This document shows, in pieces, positions 44,632 to 55,120 of a DNA stretch of 64,000 bases. The translations under genes and the position numbers were made by a program. Origin of the DNA: Dokdonella_A sp964582225 (lineage in GTDB: Bacteria > Pseudomonadota > Gammaproteobacteria > Xanthomonadales > Rhodanobacteraceae); contig CAZORA010000006.1 in NCBI GenBank assembly GCA_964582225.1, positions 1-64,000 of the forward strand. The letters run 5' to 3'. The notes under the pieces were generated by a model. That model ran no database searches and had not been told where the DNA came from. It worked only from the letters and a program-made list of their open reading frames with translations. The stretch's first letter is position 1; every line of letters starts with the position of its first letter.

Positions 44632-46899
44632 ATGAAGATTGCAATTTCGGCCGAAGAACAGGCGCTGCGCGACAAGTTTCTTGCTGACAACACGCTGTTT
44701 CTCGGCCCCGACCCGGAGATCATGCGCGAGCACGCTTTGCTGCCGCGCACTGCGGTGGAGGATGCGGTCCTGCAGAAGGGACTCGACCCGCACCACGTCC
44801 AGCACATTCGCGGGCTGCTGAATGCGACGCTTTCGGAAGCCTACGAGATGGTCAACCAGATGGGCTTCGCGCCGGGCGCGAAATGGGGCGACCTGGTGGC
44901 GGGCATCCATACCGCGAGCGGCGATCTCGCCATGATTGCGCCGCACGGCATCATCGCCTTTGCCGCCTGCCTGTTCTACCCGATCCGCTTCATCAACAAG
45001 AACTGGGCCCACGATCCGACGGTCGGCGTCCGCGATGGCGATGGATTCATTCACAACGACGCCCGCTACGGCGGCATCCACAATACCGACCAGTCGATGA
45101 TGATGCCGCTGTTCTACAAGGGCGAGCTCATCTGCTGGCTGACCAGCACCGTGCACGAAGGCGAGAACGGTGCCTGCGAGCCGGGCGGGATGCCGGCGGC
45201 CGCGGAAAGCAAATATGACGAGGGCATCCTGATGTCCCCGTTCAAGGTGGTCGAGAACTTCCAGCTCAAGCGCGACCTGGTGACGTTTCTGCAGAATTCC
45301 GTGCGCGATCCCAAGCTGCAGCTGGTGGACATGAAGGTGAAGCTGCACGCGGTGATGCGCATGCGCGAGCGCCTGATCGCGATTCTGGACGAATACGGCC
45401 GCGACGCGGTGGTCGGTACCCTGCGCCTGCACCTGGAGGACACCGAGAAGGAGATGCGGAGGCGCATCGCCGAGCTCCCCGACGGCACCACCCGCGTGCT
45501 GCAGTTCATGGATTCCACCCTGCGCGAGAACTGCATGCAGAAAATCAGCATGGCGATCACCGTCAAGGGCGATCGCATGTTGCTCGACTTCCGCGGCTCG
45601 GCGCCGCAGTTCACCAATCGGCCGGTCAATACCAATATCGCCTCGTTCAAGGCGGCGCTCGCCACCGGCCTGCTGCAGAACATCTGGCCCGATCTGCCGC
45701 ACACGATGGCGGTGCTGTCTCCGATCGAGATCCTGACCGATCGCAATTCGATCCTCGACGCGCAGGGCGAGGCGCCGCAGCCCCTCAGCCTGATGCCGCT
45801 GTTCAAGGCCTGCGTGGCCTGGACCATTCCGATGAACAAGCTGAGCTACAGCGTGCCGCACCGCTACTCGGCCGTCATCGCCTCGCAGTACGACCAGGCG
45901 GCCACCTTCATCTACGGCGGCCTGACCCAGCACGGCGATGTTACCGGCAACTTCTGCGGCGATATCAACGGCATGGGGCAGGGCGCCCGCAGCCACGCCG
46001 ACGGCGAACACTCGGTGTCGCCCGTGTTCGGCTTCATGGCCGACTCCGGCGAGCACGAGATCAACGAGGAAGACACGCCGATCATCCGCCTGGGCGCTCA
46101 GCGGCTGGCCAAGGACCGGGTTGGTTTCGGCAAGTACCGCGGTGGCATGGGCTACGAGCAGGTCGCCACCGTGCGCGGCTCCTCGCTGTGGGGTTTCATC
46201 GTCGGCTGCGAGGGTTCCAAGTTTCCTTCCGCGCAGGGGCTCTTCGGTGGCTATTCGTGCCCGGCTTACCAGCTCCTCAAGATCAAAGGCATCAACGTGT
46301 TCGACGAGCTGCGCGAGAACCCGCACGTGGTCGACGGCTTCGACATCGTGCAGCTGATGAACGAGCGTCCGTTCAAGGCCGGCCGCTACAGCAGCAACGA
46401 CATGGGCATGACCTTCGAGCTCTGCAGCGAAGGCGAGCTGTACATGATCTGCCAGGGCTCCGGCGGGGGCTACGGCGACGTGCTCGAGCGCGATCCGCAG
46501 CTGGTCATGAAGGACGTGGCCGAGGACCTGCTGTCGCACGAGCTGGCCCGCGACATCTACCGCGTGGTCTACGACGAGGCCACCCTGGTGGTGGACGAGG
46601 AGGCGACGGCGCAGGCGCGCGCCGACTACCGCCACGAGCGCATTCGCCGCGGTCGCCCGTTCGATGAATTCTGCCGCGACTGGGTGCGCGCCGAACCGCC
46701 CGCGAACCTGCCGTATTGCGGCTCCTGGAACGACAATCGTGAGATTTATGCCACCACGATGGGGCAGCGCGTGAAGATGCCCGCCGATCAGCTGCAGGGG
46801 GCCTTCATGCTGAACCCAAAGGATCTGCGCATCGCCGAACTCGAGCGCAGCCTCGCCGCGCTGCAGGCTCACCCGCCGCTCGAGCCGGGAGCGGATTGA
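44632..46899 (+). CDS. Ketone carboxylase beta-like subunit (HyuB family, ApcD-like)
   Basis: A 755-residue (about 85 kDa) hydantoinase B/oxoprolinase-family subunit. Characteristic segments are GDLAMIAPHGIIAF, HNDARYGGIHNTDQSMMMP, RVLQFMDSTLRENCMQ, RFINKNWAHDPTVGVRDGD and GLFGGYSCPAYQL. In acetone and acetophenone carboxylases this subunit binds the ketone and performs the carboxylation. The start at 44632 is preferred (GGGAGAAA about 7 bases upstream); the open frame to 44551 lies inside the previous gene. Confidence 0.88.
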   Translation: MKIAISAEEQALRDKFLADNTLFLGPDPEIMREHALLPRTAVEDAVLQKGLDPHHVQHIRGLLNATLSEAYEMVNQMGFAPGAKWGDLVAGIHTASGDLAMIAPHGIIAFAACLFYPIRFINKNWAHDPTVGVRDGDGFIHNDARYGGIHNTDQSMMMPLFYKGELICWLTSTVHEGENGACEPGGMPAAAESKYDEGILMSPFKVVENFQLKRDLVTFLQNSVRDPKLQLVDMKVKLHAVMRMRERLIAILDEYGRDAVVGTLRLHLEDTEKEMRRRIAELPDGTTRVLQFMDSTLRENCMQKISMAITVKGDRMLLDFRGSAPQFTNRPVNTNIASFKAALATGLLQNIWPDLPHTMAVLSPIEILTDRNSILDAQGEAPQPLSLMPLFKACVAWTIPMNKLSYSVPHRYSAVIASQYDQAATFIYGGLTQHGDVTGNFCGDINGMGQGARSHADGEHSVSPVFGFMADSGEHEINEEDTPIIRLGAQRLAKDRVGFGKYRGGMGYEQVATVRGSSLWGFIVGCEGSKFPSAQGLFGGYSCPAYQLLKIKGINVFDELRENPHVVDGFDIVQLMNERPFKAGRYSSNDMGMTFELCSEGELYMICQGSGGGYGDVLERDPQLVMKDVAEDLLSHELARDIYRVVYDEATLVVDEEATAQARADYRHERIRRGRPFDEFCRDWVRAEPPANLPYCGSWNDNREIYATTMGQRVKMPADQLQGAFMLNPKDLRIAELERSLAALQAHPPLEPGAD

Positions 46900-46930
46900 G
46901 GCCGCGGCATGGCGGACGGAGGACCGACAG

Positions 46931-47791
46931 ATGCCTGATTTCAAACAGCGCCTGGTCGCGGGCGGCCCGCTGTTGTGGCTCGACCACTTCGACTACAGCG
47001 CGCGCCTGCTGGCGGGCGGCAGCGCACCCTGGCTCGAACCGGCCGCGGCCGTCGCCTGGCTGCGCAGCGCCCAGAGCTTGCTGCGCTCCGACGTACTCGG
47101 CCTGCCGCTCGGCGCGATCGCAACGCGCTGGCTGGGCGCTCAGGCGGCGGCGCGCGAGCGAATGGGCGCGCGCAGCCGCGTCACCTTCCCGCTCAAGAGC
47201 CTGCTGGCCGAGGCCGAATTGCGCGCCCTGCTGGTCGAGCTGGCCGCCGCGGCGCGGGCCAGCTTTCCCGACCTCGTTCTGGCGCTCAGCTGTCCCTCGC
47301 CGCGCAGCTGGCTTACGGATGCATTCCAGGCGGCTCACGGCGCGGCGCCGGTCGACGCGGTGGACGAAGACGCGATCGATGCCGCCGCGGTCTACCAGGC
47401 CGATTTCCTGCGGAGCTTCGCCGGCAGCCAGATAGACGCGCTGTTGCTCGTCGAGCCCAGCCGGGACCCTGCGCCACCGCTCGAGCTGTATCAGCCGGTC
47501 TTCAACGTCGCCGCCTACTATCGCTGGACGTTCGGCGTGGAGCTGCCCGACGCGGACTGCCCCGAGCCCGGCGCCGCGCGTGTGGATTTCCTGTTGGCGC
47601 CTCGGGCTTGTCCCGGCGTCGCGACAGGAATCATCGTGCCGGAAAGCTTCTGGCAGAACGCCGAGGAGGCGGCTCCGGACATAACGACCGCGTTTCGCTA
47701 TGCGCGAATCCCGGCGGCGGCGGAGCCCGAAGCCGTGCTTGACCGTCTGACCCGGCTGCGCACAGGCAGGTTCGGAGTAGGTTCTTGCTGA
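46931..47791 (+). CDS. Ketone carboxylase epsilon-like accessory subunit (ApcE-like)
   Basis: A 286-residue (about 31 kDa) protein with no domain I can name. It is Ala/Leu-rich and has an early LLWLDHFDYSARLL segment, a central FPDLVLALSCPSPRSWL and an EPSRDPAPPLELYQPVFNVAAYYRW region. Its place as fifth gene, just after the beta subunit, and its size fit the loosely bound fifth subunit (Apc5, 34 kDa) of acetophenone carboxylase. The assignment rests on order and size more than on sequence. A 129-bp gap to the CoA ligase gene follows. Confidence 0.6.
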   Translation: MPDFKQRLVAGGPLLWLDHFDYSARLLAGGSAPWLEPAAAVAWLRSAQSLLRSDVLGLPLGAIATRWLGAQAAARERMGARSRVTFPLKSLLAEAELRALLVELAAAARASFPDLVLALSCPSPRSWLTDAFQAAHGAAPVDAVDEDAIDAAAVYQADFLRSFAGSQIDALLLVEPSRDPAPPLELYQPVFNVAAYYRWTFGVELPDADCPEPGAARVDFLLAPRACPGVATGIIVPESFWQNAEEAAPDITTAFRYARIPAAAEPEAVLDRLTRLRTGRFGVGSC

Positions 47792-47920
47792 GTCGCGCGG
47801 GATCCTGCTGGATCAGAGTTCGGCTCGCTTGCGCCGGCTGCGCCCGCGGCGCCACCGTGAACTGGAGGCCTCCGTCATCTCGCCATGACGTCTTTGATGC
47901 TGCTCCGCGGGAGGTGAAGA

Positions 47921-49936
47921 ATGGTTGCTGAAGGTGAAAAGCTCTGGACCCCTCGAACAGAGTTCGCGCACGACTCGCAGATTGCCCGCTATCAGCGTTG
48001 GTTGAAGGCGACGCGCGGCGTCGACGTTCCGGAATACGCGGATCTGTGGCGCTGGTCGGTCGCCGAGCCAGCGGCGTTCTGGGCCTCGATCTGGGACTAC
48101 TTCGAGGTCGACTCGAGCAGCCCCTACAGCGCGGTGCTGGAGCGGCCCGCCGATGGCGGCATGCTCGGTACGCGTTGGTTCGTGGGCTCACGCGTGAACT
48201 ATGCCGAGCATCTGCTGCGCTACGAGGCCGCGGCCGGCGACGACGAAACCATCTTTCAGCACCTCTCGGAAGTGCGACCACTGCGCCGCATGAGCTGGAA
48301 ACAGGCCGGGGCAATGGTGCGCAAGGTCGCCACGCGCCTGCGCAGCATGGGTATCCAGCCCGGCGATCGGGTCGTCTCTTACATGCCCAACATCCCGGAA
48401 ACTGCGATCGCCATGCTGGCGACCGTGGCGATCGGGGCGGTCTGGTCGTCAGCCGCGCCGGAGTTCGGCGTCAAGACCGTGATCGATCGTTTCTCACAGA
48501 TCAAGCCGAAGCTGATCTTCGCTGCGGACGGTTATCGATTCGGCGGCAAGGATTTTGATCGCGGCGCGCAGGTTCGACAGATCGTGGCGGCGCTCGATTC
48601 GCTCGAGCACCTGGTCTGGCTGCCCTATCTGCAGCCCGCCGCCGCGCCTCCGGCGGATCTCGACGCGCTGACGTGGGAAAGCCTGCTCGACGGTCCGGGA
48701 ATTGCGCGGGAAGCGTTTCGCTATGAGCGCGTAGGGCACGAGCACCCGCTTTGGGTCGTGTTCTCTTCCGGCACCACGGGGCTACCGAAGGCGATCGTGC
48801 ACAGCCACGTCACGATCCTGCTCGAGCATCTCAAGCTGATGCATTTCCACCTGAATCTCGGCCCCGGCAAGACCATGTTTTTCTACTCCACCACCGGCTG
48901 GATGATGTGGAACCTGCTCATCTCCAGCTTGGTGACGGGAGCGGCTGCGGTGCTTTACGACGGCAACCCTGCCTATCCGTCGCTGGACCTGCTGTGGAAG
49001 CTGGCCGCCGACACCGGGGCCAGCGCATTCGGCGCCAGCCCGACCTACGTGCAGATCATGGAGAAAGCCGGGCTGGAGCCCGGTAAGAACTTCGACCTGC
49101 AGCGCCTGGACACGATCGTGGTGTCCGGCGCACCGGCCACCCCGGAGACGTTTTCCTGGTTCTACCGCAGCGTCAAACGGGACCTGTGGGTGACTTCGCA
49201 GTCGGGCGGGACCGAGATCTGCTCCGGCTTCGTCGGCGCTTCGCCGACCCTGCCGGTCTACGCCGGAGAAATCCAGGCGCGCATGCTGGGCATGGACGTG
49301 CATGCCTGGAGCGAGCAAGGAGAAGAGCTGGTCGACGCGGTAGGCGAGCTGGTCGTGACCAGTCCGTTCCCGTCGATGCCGGTGCGTTTCTGGAACGACC
49401 CCGGCGATCGGCGCTATCGTGAATCGTACTTCGAGGTTTTTCCCAAGGTCTGGCGGCACGGCGACTTTCTGCGCATCAACGCGCGCGGTGGCTGCTACAT
49501 CTACGGGCGCTCGGATTCGACCCTGAATCGCTACGGAGTACGGATCGGCACCGCCGAAATCTATCGCTGCGTCGAACAGGAACCCGAAATCGCAGACAGC
49601 CTGATCGTGTGCTGCGAACTGCCCGGCGGCAAGTTCTTCATGCCGCTTTTCGTGCGCCTGAAGCCCGGCTTCGCGCTGAGCGACGGGCTGCGCGAGCGCA
49701 TCGCGGCGCAGCTGCGCGCGGACTGCAGCCCGCGCCACGTTCCCGATCAGGTCTACGCGGTCGAGCGGATTCCCTACACGTTGACAGGCAAGAAGATGGA
49801 AGTGCCGGTGCGCAAGATCCTGATGGGCTGGCCGGTCGACGAGGCGGCCAGCAGGGACGCCATGCAGGACCCGTCCGCGCTCGACTATTTCGTCGAGTTC
49901 GCGCGCGCGGAGAAGGATTATTCGTGGCGAGCCTGA
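47921..49936 (+). CDS. Acetoacetyl-CoA-synthetase-type acyl-CoA ligase
   Basis: A 671-residue adenylate-forming enzyme of the acetoacetate-CoA ligase subfamily. N-terminal LWTPRTEFAHDSQIARYQRWL and SRVNYAEHLLR are typical of that subfamily. The AMP-binding loop VFSSGTTGLPKAIVHSH lies near residues 279-295, and the catalytic Lys in TLTGKKMEVPVRKIL near 622. Benzoylacetate-CoA ligase of the acetophenone pathway belongs to this group, so the likely role is to activate the beta-keto acid made by the carboxylase, releasing AMP and PPi. ATG 47921 follows GGGAGGTGAAGA. Confidence 0.9.
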   Translation: MVAEGEKLWTPRTEFAHDSQIARYQRWLKATRGVDVPEYADLWRWSVAEPAAFWASIWDYFEVDSSSPYSAVLERPADGGMLGTRWFVGSRVNYAEHLLRYEAAAGDDETIFQHLSEVRPLRRMSWKQAGAMVRKVATRLRSMGIQPGDRVVSYMPNIPETAIAMLATVAIGAVWSSAAPEFGVKTVIDRFSQIKPKLIFAADGYRFGGKDFDRGAQVRQIVAALDSLEHLVWLPYLQPAAAPPADLDALTWESLLDGPGIAREAFRYERVGHEHPLWVVFSSGTTGLPKAIVHSHVTILLEHLKLMHFHLNLGPGKTMFFYSTTGWMMWNLLISSLVTGAAAVLYDGNPAYPSLDLLWKLAADTGASAFGASPTYVQIMEKAGLEPGKNFDLQRLDTIVVSGAPATPETFSWFYRSVKRDLWVTSQSGGTEICSGFVGASPTLPVYAGEIQARMLGMDVHAWSEQGEELVDAVGELVVTSPFPSMPVRFWNDPGDRRYRESYFEVFPKVWRHGDFLRINARGGCYIYGRSDSTLNRYGVRIGTAEIYRCVEQEPEIADSLIVCCELPGGKFFMPLFVRLKPGFALSDGLRERIAAQLRADCSPRHVPDQVYAVERIPYTLTGKKMEVPVRKILMGWPVDEAASRDAMQDPSALDYFVEFARAEKDYSWRA

Positions 49937-50751
49937 GCCTTCGGGGCAAGACCCTGTTCATCACCGGCGCCTCGCGCGGCATCGGCCTGGCCATTGCTCT
50001 GCGCGCAGCCGCGGACGGCGCCAACGTAGCTATCGTGGCCAAATCGGCCGAGCCTCATCCGAGCCTTCCGGGTACGATCCACACGGCCGCTGCCGCGGTG
50101 CAGGCAGCCGGCGGGCAGGGCCTGGCGCTGCAGTGCGACATCCGCGACGAGGTAGGCGTCGAGCGCGCCGTCGCGGCGACCGTGGCGCGCTTCGGGGGGA
50201 TCGACGTTCTGGTCAACAACGCCAGCGCGATCTGGCTTCGTGGTATCGCGGAAACCCCGCTCGCGCGCTACGACCTGCTGCAGCAGGTCAACGCCCGCGG
50301 CACCTATCTGTGCATCCAGAAATGCCTGCCGCATCTGCGCCGAGTGCCAAACACACATGTCCTCACGCTGGCGCCACCTCCCAGTCTGGACCCGAAATGG
50401 TGGGGTCCGCACACGGCCTATACCCTGGCCAAGATGGGCATGAGCCTGGTGACCCTCGGGCTGGCGGCCGAACTCGACGGGCAGGGTCCCGAGGTTCACG
50501 CATTGTGGCCGCGAACGCTGATCGCCACCGACGCGCTGCGGATGATTCCGGATGCGCCCCTGCGCCGCGCCCGCAAGCCCGAGATCATGGCCGATGCCGC
50601 GCACGCGATCCTGGTGCGGCCCACCGAAGAATTCAGCGGCCGATTCCTGATCGACGAAGAAGTGCTGCGCGCAACCGGCGTCCGCGACTTTTCGGCCTAC
50701 GCCGTGGACCCGAGCCAGGAGCCGCAGCTGGACCTGTTTCTCGATCCCTGA
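49924..50751 (+). CDS. HSDL2-like short-chain dehydrogenase
   Basis: A 275-residue SDR. The TGASRGIGLAIALRAA loop, NNASAIWLRG and HTAYTLAKMGMS (Tyr-x3-Lys) are present. LQQVNARGTYL and ALWPRTLIATDALRM resemble the HSDL2 (hydroxysteroid dehydrogenase-like 2) group. In that group, as here, the canonical catalytic Ser region reads LAPPPSLDPKWW, so activity may differ from classical SDRs. It starts at GTG 49924 inside the 3' end of the ligase gene (13-bp overlap, AAGGA upstream), so it is translationally coupled to it. Substrate unknown. Confidence 0.85.
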   Translation: MASLSLRGKTLFITGASRGIGLAIALRAAADGANVAIVAKSAEPHPSLPGTIHTAAAAVQAAGGQGLALQCDIRDEVGVERAVAATVARFGGIDVLVNNASAIWLRGIAETPLARYDLLQQVNARGTYLCIQKCLPHLRRVPNTHVLTLAPPPSLDPKWWGPHTAYTLAKMGMSLVTLGLAAELDGQGPEVHALWPRTLIATDALRMIPDAPLRRARKPEIMADAAHAILVRPTEEFSGRFLIDEEVLRATGVRDFSAYAVDPSQEPQLDLFLDP

Positions 50752-50793
50752 GCGTCGGGCGGGAGCGGGCCTGCGCCGCCGCGGCGAGCCGCC

Positions 50794-51699
50794 TCAGCGC
50801 TGCGACTGCAGCCGGAACTGGTTCGGCGTGATGTCGAGCAGGCGCTGGAAGATCCGGGTCAGGTGCGCCTGATCGCTGAAGCCGCTGCGCGCGGCGACGT
50901 CCTTGATGGGCAGCGAGGTCTGTGCGAGCAAGCTGCGCGCGTGCTCGACCCGCGCGCGCATCACGTAGGCATGCGGGGTCGCGCCGAAGTGAGCCTTGAA
51001 CTGGCGGAGGAAATACGACGTACTGGCGTTGATGACCTCGGCGAGATCCTCCAGCAGCAGCTGCTGGCTTAGGTTTGTGTGGATGAATTCGCTGACACGG
51101 CGGGCTTGTGAGTAGGAAAGCCCCTTCTGCTCGTCCGTCGGCTTGCTCAGGCTGATGTCGGCGTAGTTGCGCAGCAGGTGCAAGCAGATCTGGGTAACGA
51201 TCGAATCAACGTACAGCTCGCCTCCCAGGTTGTGCGTCGACGCCTCGTGGGCAATCGCGCGAATGCCCTCGTAGAGCACCAGATCGTCGACGTTCAGCAG
51301 GTCGCGCAGCTCGAGTTCGTCGATCTCGCGGTCGAATGCGTTGCGGCAGATGCGGCGCAGGCGTTCGCTGGTCAGGTAGAGGTGCAGCACCTCGATTTCG
51401 CCCGACCAGTTCCAGTCGCATTCTTCCTCGCGACTCAGCAGGGAGATGTAGCCCGGCCGCGTGGTCCGCGACTGCCAGGGCCCACCCACCTTGCGACACA
51501 TCTGCGTCTCTCCCTTGGTGATCGCGACGATCGCGTAGTCGCGTAGCGCCGGCACCTGCACGGCGGACGCCGCATACCGATACGAGCGGATGAGCGTATC
51601 GTTCAGCGTAAACCGCTGCTTGCTGTCCAGCAGCAATTTCCCCGGAACCCACTCCGGGACGCGTTCCGGCGGGACTGGCGCAGCGTGGGGGCGAGACAT
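50794..51699 (-). CDS. AraC-family transcriptional regulator
   Basis: A 301-residue regulator with an N-terminal sensing domain of the type found in catabolic AraC proteins (YAIVAITKGETQMCRKVGG, CDWNWSGEIEVLHLYLT) and a C-terminal double helix-turn-helix (about residues 205-301, with DLAEVINASTSYFLRQFK and AARSGFSDQAHLTRIFQR). The start MSRPHAAPVPPER at 51699 is chosen because further upstream the frame runs through the tRNA-Asn terminator and the tRNA. It converges with the SDR gene and is the likely regulator of the ketone cassette, by context only. Confidence 0.88.
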   Translation of the reverse strand: MSRPHAAPVPPERVPEWVPGKLLLDSKQRFTLNDTLIRSYRYAASAVQVPALRDYAIVAITKGETQMCRKVGGPWQSRTTRPGYISLLSREEECDWNWSGEIEVLHLYLTSERLRRICRNAFDREIDELELRDLLNVDDLVLYEGIRAIAHEASTHNLGGELYVDSIVTQICLHLLRNYADISLSKPTDEQKGLSYSQARRVSEFIHTNLSQQLLLEDLAEVINASTSYFLRQFKAHFGATPHAYVMRARVEHARSLLAQTSLPIKDVAARSGFSDQAHLTRIFQRLLDITPNQFRLQSQR

Positions 51700-51917
51700 C
51701 GTGATTGGCTGAAAAACTATCGTGCCGCACGGTATCAACCGGTCTCGACGTCTGACAAGTTGCACTGCACCAATCGTCTCCCCGGCTGCGCGTGCAGCGA
51801 AGCGCTCCCGGCCGGCTCGCTGCGGCCGGTCGGCCCGGCACAGCCGGTCGTCTTCCGCGCGGTCTGGCATGACGAGCATCTTTGGGTCTTCCTGGAGCCC
51901 ATCGTGCCGTTGAGTCC

Positions 51918-51954
51918 AAAAAAACAAAGGCCAGCAATGACTTGCTGGCCTTTG
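51918..51954 (-). terminator. Rho-independent terminator of tRNA-Asn
   Basis: A 13-bp perfect stem CAAAGGCCAGCAA / TTGCTGGCCTTTG with a 4-base loop, followed on the minus strand by seven T's. It lies 6 bp after the tRNA-Asn CCA end. It also separates the tRNA from the araC-type gene. Confidence 0.92.
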
Positions 51955-51959
51955 AAAGA

Positions 51960-52036
51960 TGGCGCCCGAAGTTGGACTCGAACCAACGACCCCCTGATTA
52001 ACAGTCAAGTGCTCTAACCAGCTGAGCTATTCGGGC
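51960..52036 (-). tRNA. tRNA-Asn (anticodon GTT)
   Basis: A 77-nt cloverleaf including an encoded CCA. Acceptor stem GCCCGAA pairs with TTCGGGC. The D arm has AGCTCAGCTGGTTAGAGC. The anticodon arm TTGACTGTTAATCAG has GTT in the loop. The T arm GTTGGTTCGAGTCCAAC is standard, with discriminator G. Confidence 0.97.
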
Positions 52037-52045
52037 GAGCCGTGA

Positions 52046-52075
52046 ATTGTCCTTGCCTGAGCCGGCGGATGTCAA
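52046..52075 (-). promoter_or_regulatory. Sigma-70 promoter of tRNA-Asn
   Basis: Minus strand: a consensus -35 TTGACA (52070-52075), an 18-bp spacer and -10 GACAAT (52046-52051), placing transcription start near 52039, a few bases before the tRNA 5' end at 52036. Confidence 0.75.
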
Positions 52076-52142
52076 CCGCGGTTGCCGGGTTTCGCCGCGA
52101 TCGGGATGCCGCCGTGAGCATGCACGTCGCGGTCCGCGCGTC

Positions 52143-52751
52143 TCAACTCGCCGCCTGCAGGCAGGCTGCGGCGGCCGGAGCGCTGGCCGGAGCGCTGCGC
52201 ACCCGACCGGCCTGGCTGATGATGACCGCGAGGGCCGCATCGGGGGCGCGGCGGTCGCAGAGGGTGAGTGTCTGGTTCGTGCCGATGGCGCTGCCGTCCG
52301 GCCGATAGTCGAGTAGCGGGCGGCCGCGCGAAGCGAGGATCGCCACGCCCCCGGGCTGGCTTCCGGCGGTGGTGATCAGAGGTTCAGCGGCGCCGCGCGC
52401 CTGGTCGTGGTCGAAGTCGGCAAAGGCGATCCAGCCGAGATGCCAGTTGCTGCTTCGGCTGCAGGCCTGACCGTCGGCGCTGGGGCAGACTACGACGTGG
52501 TGCTGCCGCGTGACCGCGTCGATGCGCGCCTGATTGAACGCGGTGATCAGCAGGTGGCTGGTGCTGCGCAGCTGGGTGCGGCCGCCAAGCTTGCCGAACG
52601 ACGGCAGCGCGATGGTGAGCGTGATGCTCAGGATCACCACCACGATCAGGACTTCGACGAGGGTGAAGGCGCCTTGCCTCAAGATCGGAAGCCAGCGGAA
52701 CGGATAAGGGATCGCCTGCCGATCGAGCGGCGCGCTTCGGCTTTTCGTCAT
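52143..52751 (-). CDS. GspH/FimT-family pseudopilin
   Basis: A 202-residue prepilin-like protein. A 27-28-residue basic leader is followed by GAFTLVEVLIVVVILSITL, the type III signal plus hydrophobic spine. Aligning the conserved Glu to +5 places Ala, not Gly, at the cleavage position. The C-terminal domain has the FimT-like pattern ARIDAVTRQHHVVVC and NWHLGWIAFADFDHD, with Cys pairs. It is probably a minor pilin of type IV pili or a type II secretion pseudopilin, but no pilE, pilV or gsp genes flank it. The start at 52751 is preferred; 52862 is possible. Confidence 0.82.
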   Translation of the reverse strand: MTKSRSAPLDRQAIPYPFRWLPILRQGAFTLVEVLIVVVILSITLTIALPSFGKLGGRTQLRSTSHLLITAFNQARIDAVTRQHHVVVCPSADGQACSRSSNWHLGWIAFADFDHDQARGAAEPLITTAGSQPGGVAILASRGRPLLDYRPDGSAIGTNQTLTLCDRRAPDAALAVIISQAGRVRSAPASAPAAAACLQAAS

Positions 52752-53040
52752 TTTCTGGGCGATCAAACCGCGAGCGACTCGCGAGTCGACGGAAATCGAC
52801 GCAGGCGCGGGCTGGGGTGCGTCTTTGATTCTGCGGGCGCGGCGGGTTTGCGGGTGGCGCATGGTTTGGCTCCGACAGGCGACTGGCACATGCTGGACGC
52901 TTGTTCACGCGGCTACGATGGCGAATCGATGAGACGTTCTGTAGGAAATCGCCGAGCTTGGCTGCAGGAAGGTCGCCGGTCGGGTCCAGGCGCAGGCGCG
53001 GACTGGAAACAGGCGGTGACTGCCATCATCTGCTTGGCGC

Positions 53041-55059
<2,019 letters not shown>

Positions 55060-55120
55060 GAGCGTCTGGCGCGATCCCCGTCGGTCGCGTGGTTTCGCGG
55101 CGTGTTCGCTTCGCTTTCGC

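Noticed and set aside
40059..46899. Hydantoinase or 5-oxoprolinase operon
   Set aside because: A zinc gamma subunit, two HyuA copies, a fifth subunit and a beta-keto-acid CoA ligase fit a ketone carboxylase, not hydantoin or oxoproline hydrolysis.
40059..46899. Three-subunit acetone carboxylase
   Set aside because: Acetone carboxylase has one HyuA, one HyuB and a terminal gamma gene; here there are two HyuA genes with gamma between them and an extra subunit.
44533..46944. Minus-strand frame of about 800 codons
   Set aside because: Antisense to the HyuB-type subunit, which has clear family motifs; His/Ala/Val-rich composition typical of shadows.
50794..52008. Longer AraC protein starting at 52008
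   Set aside because: The extra N-terminus is a translation of the tRNA-Asn 3' part and its terminator; ATG 51699 gives a normal AraC protein.
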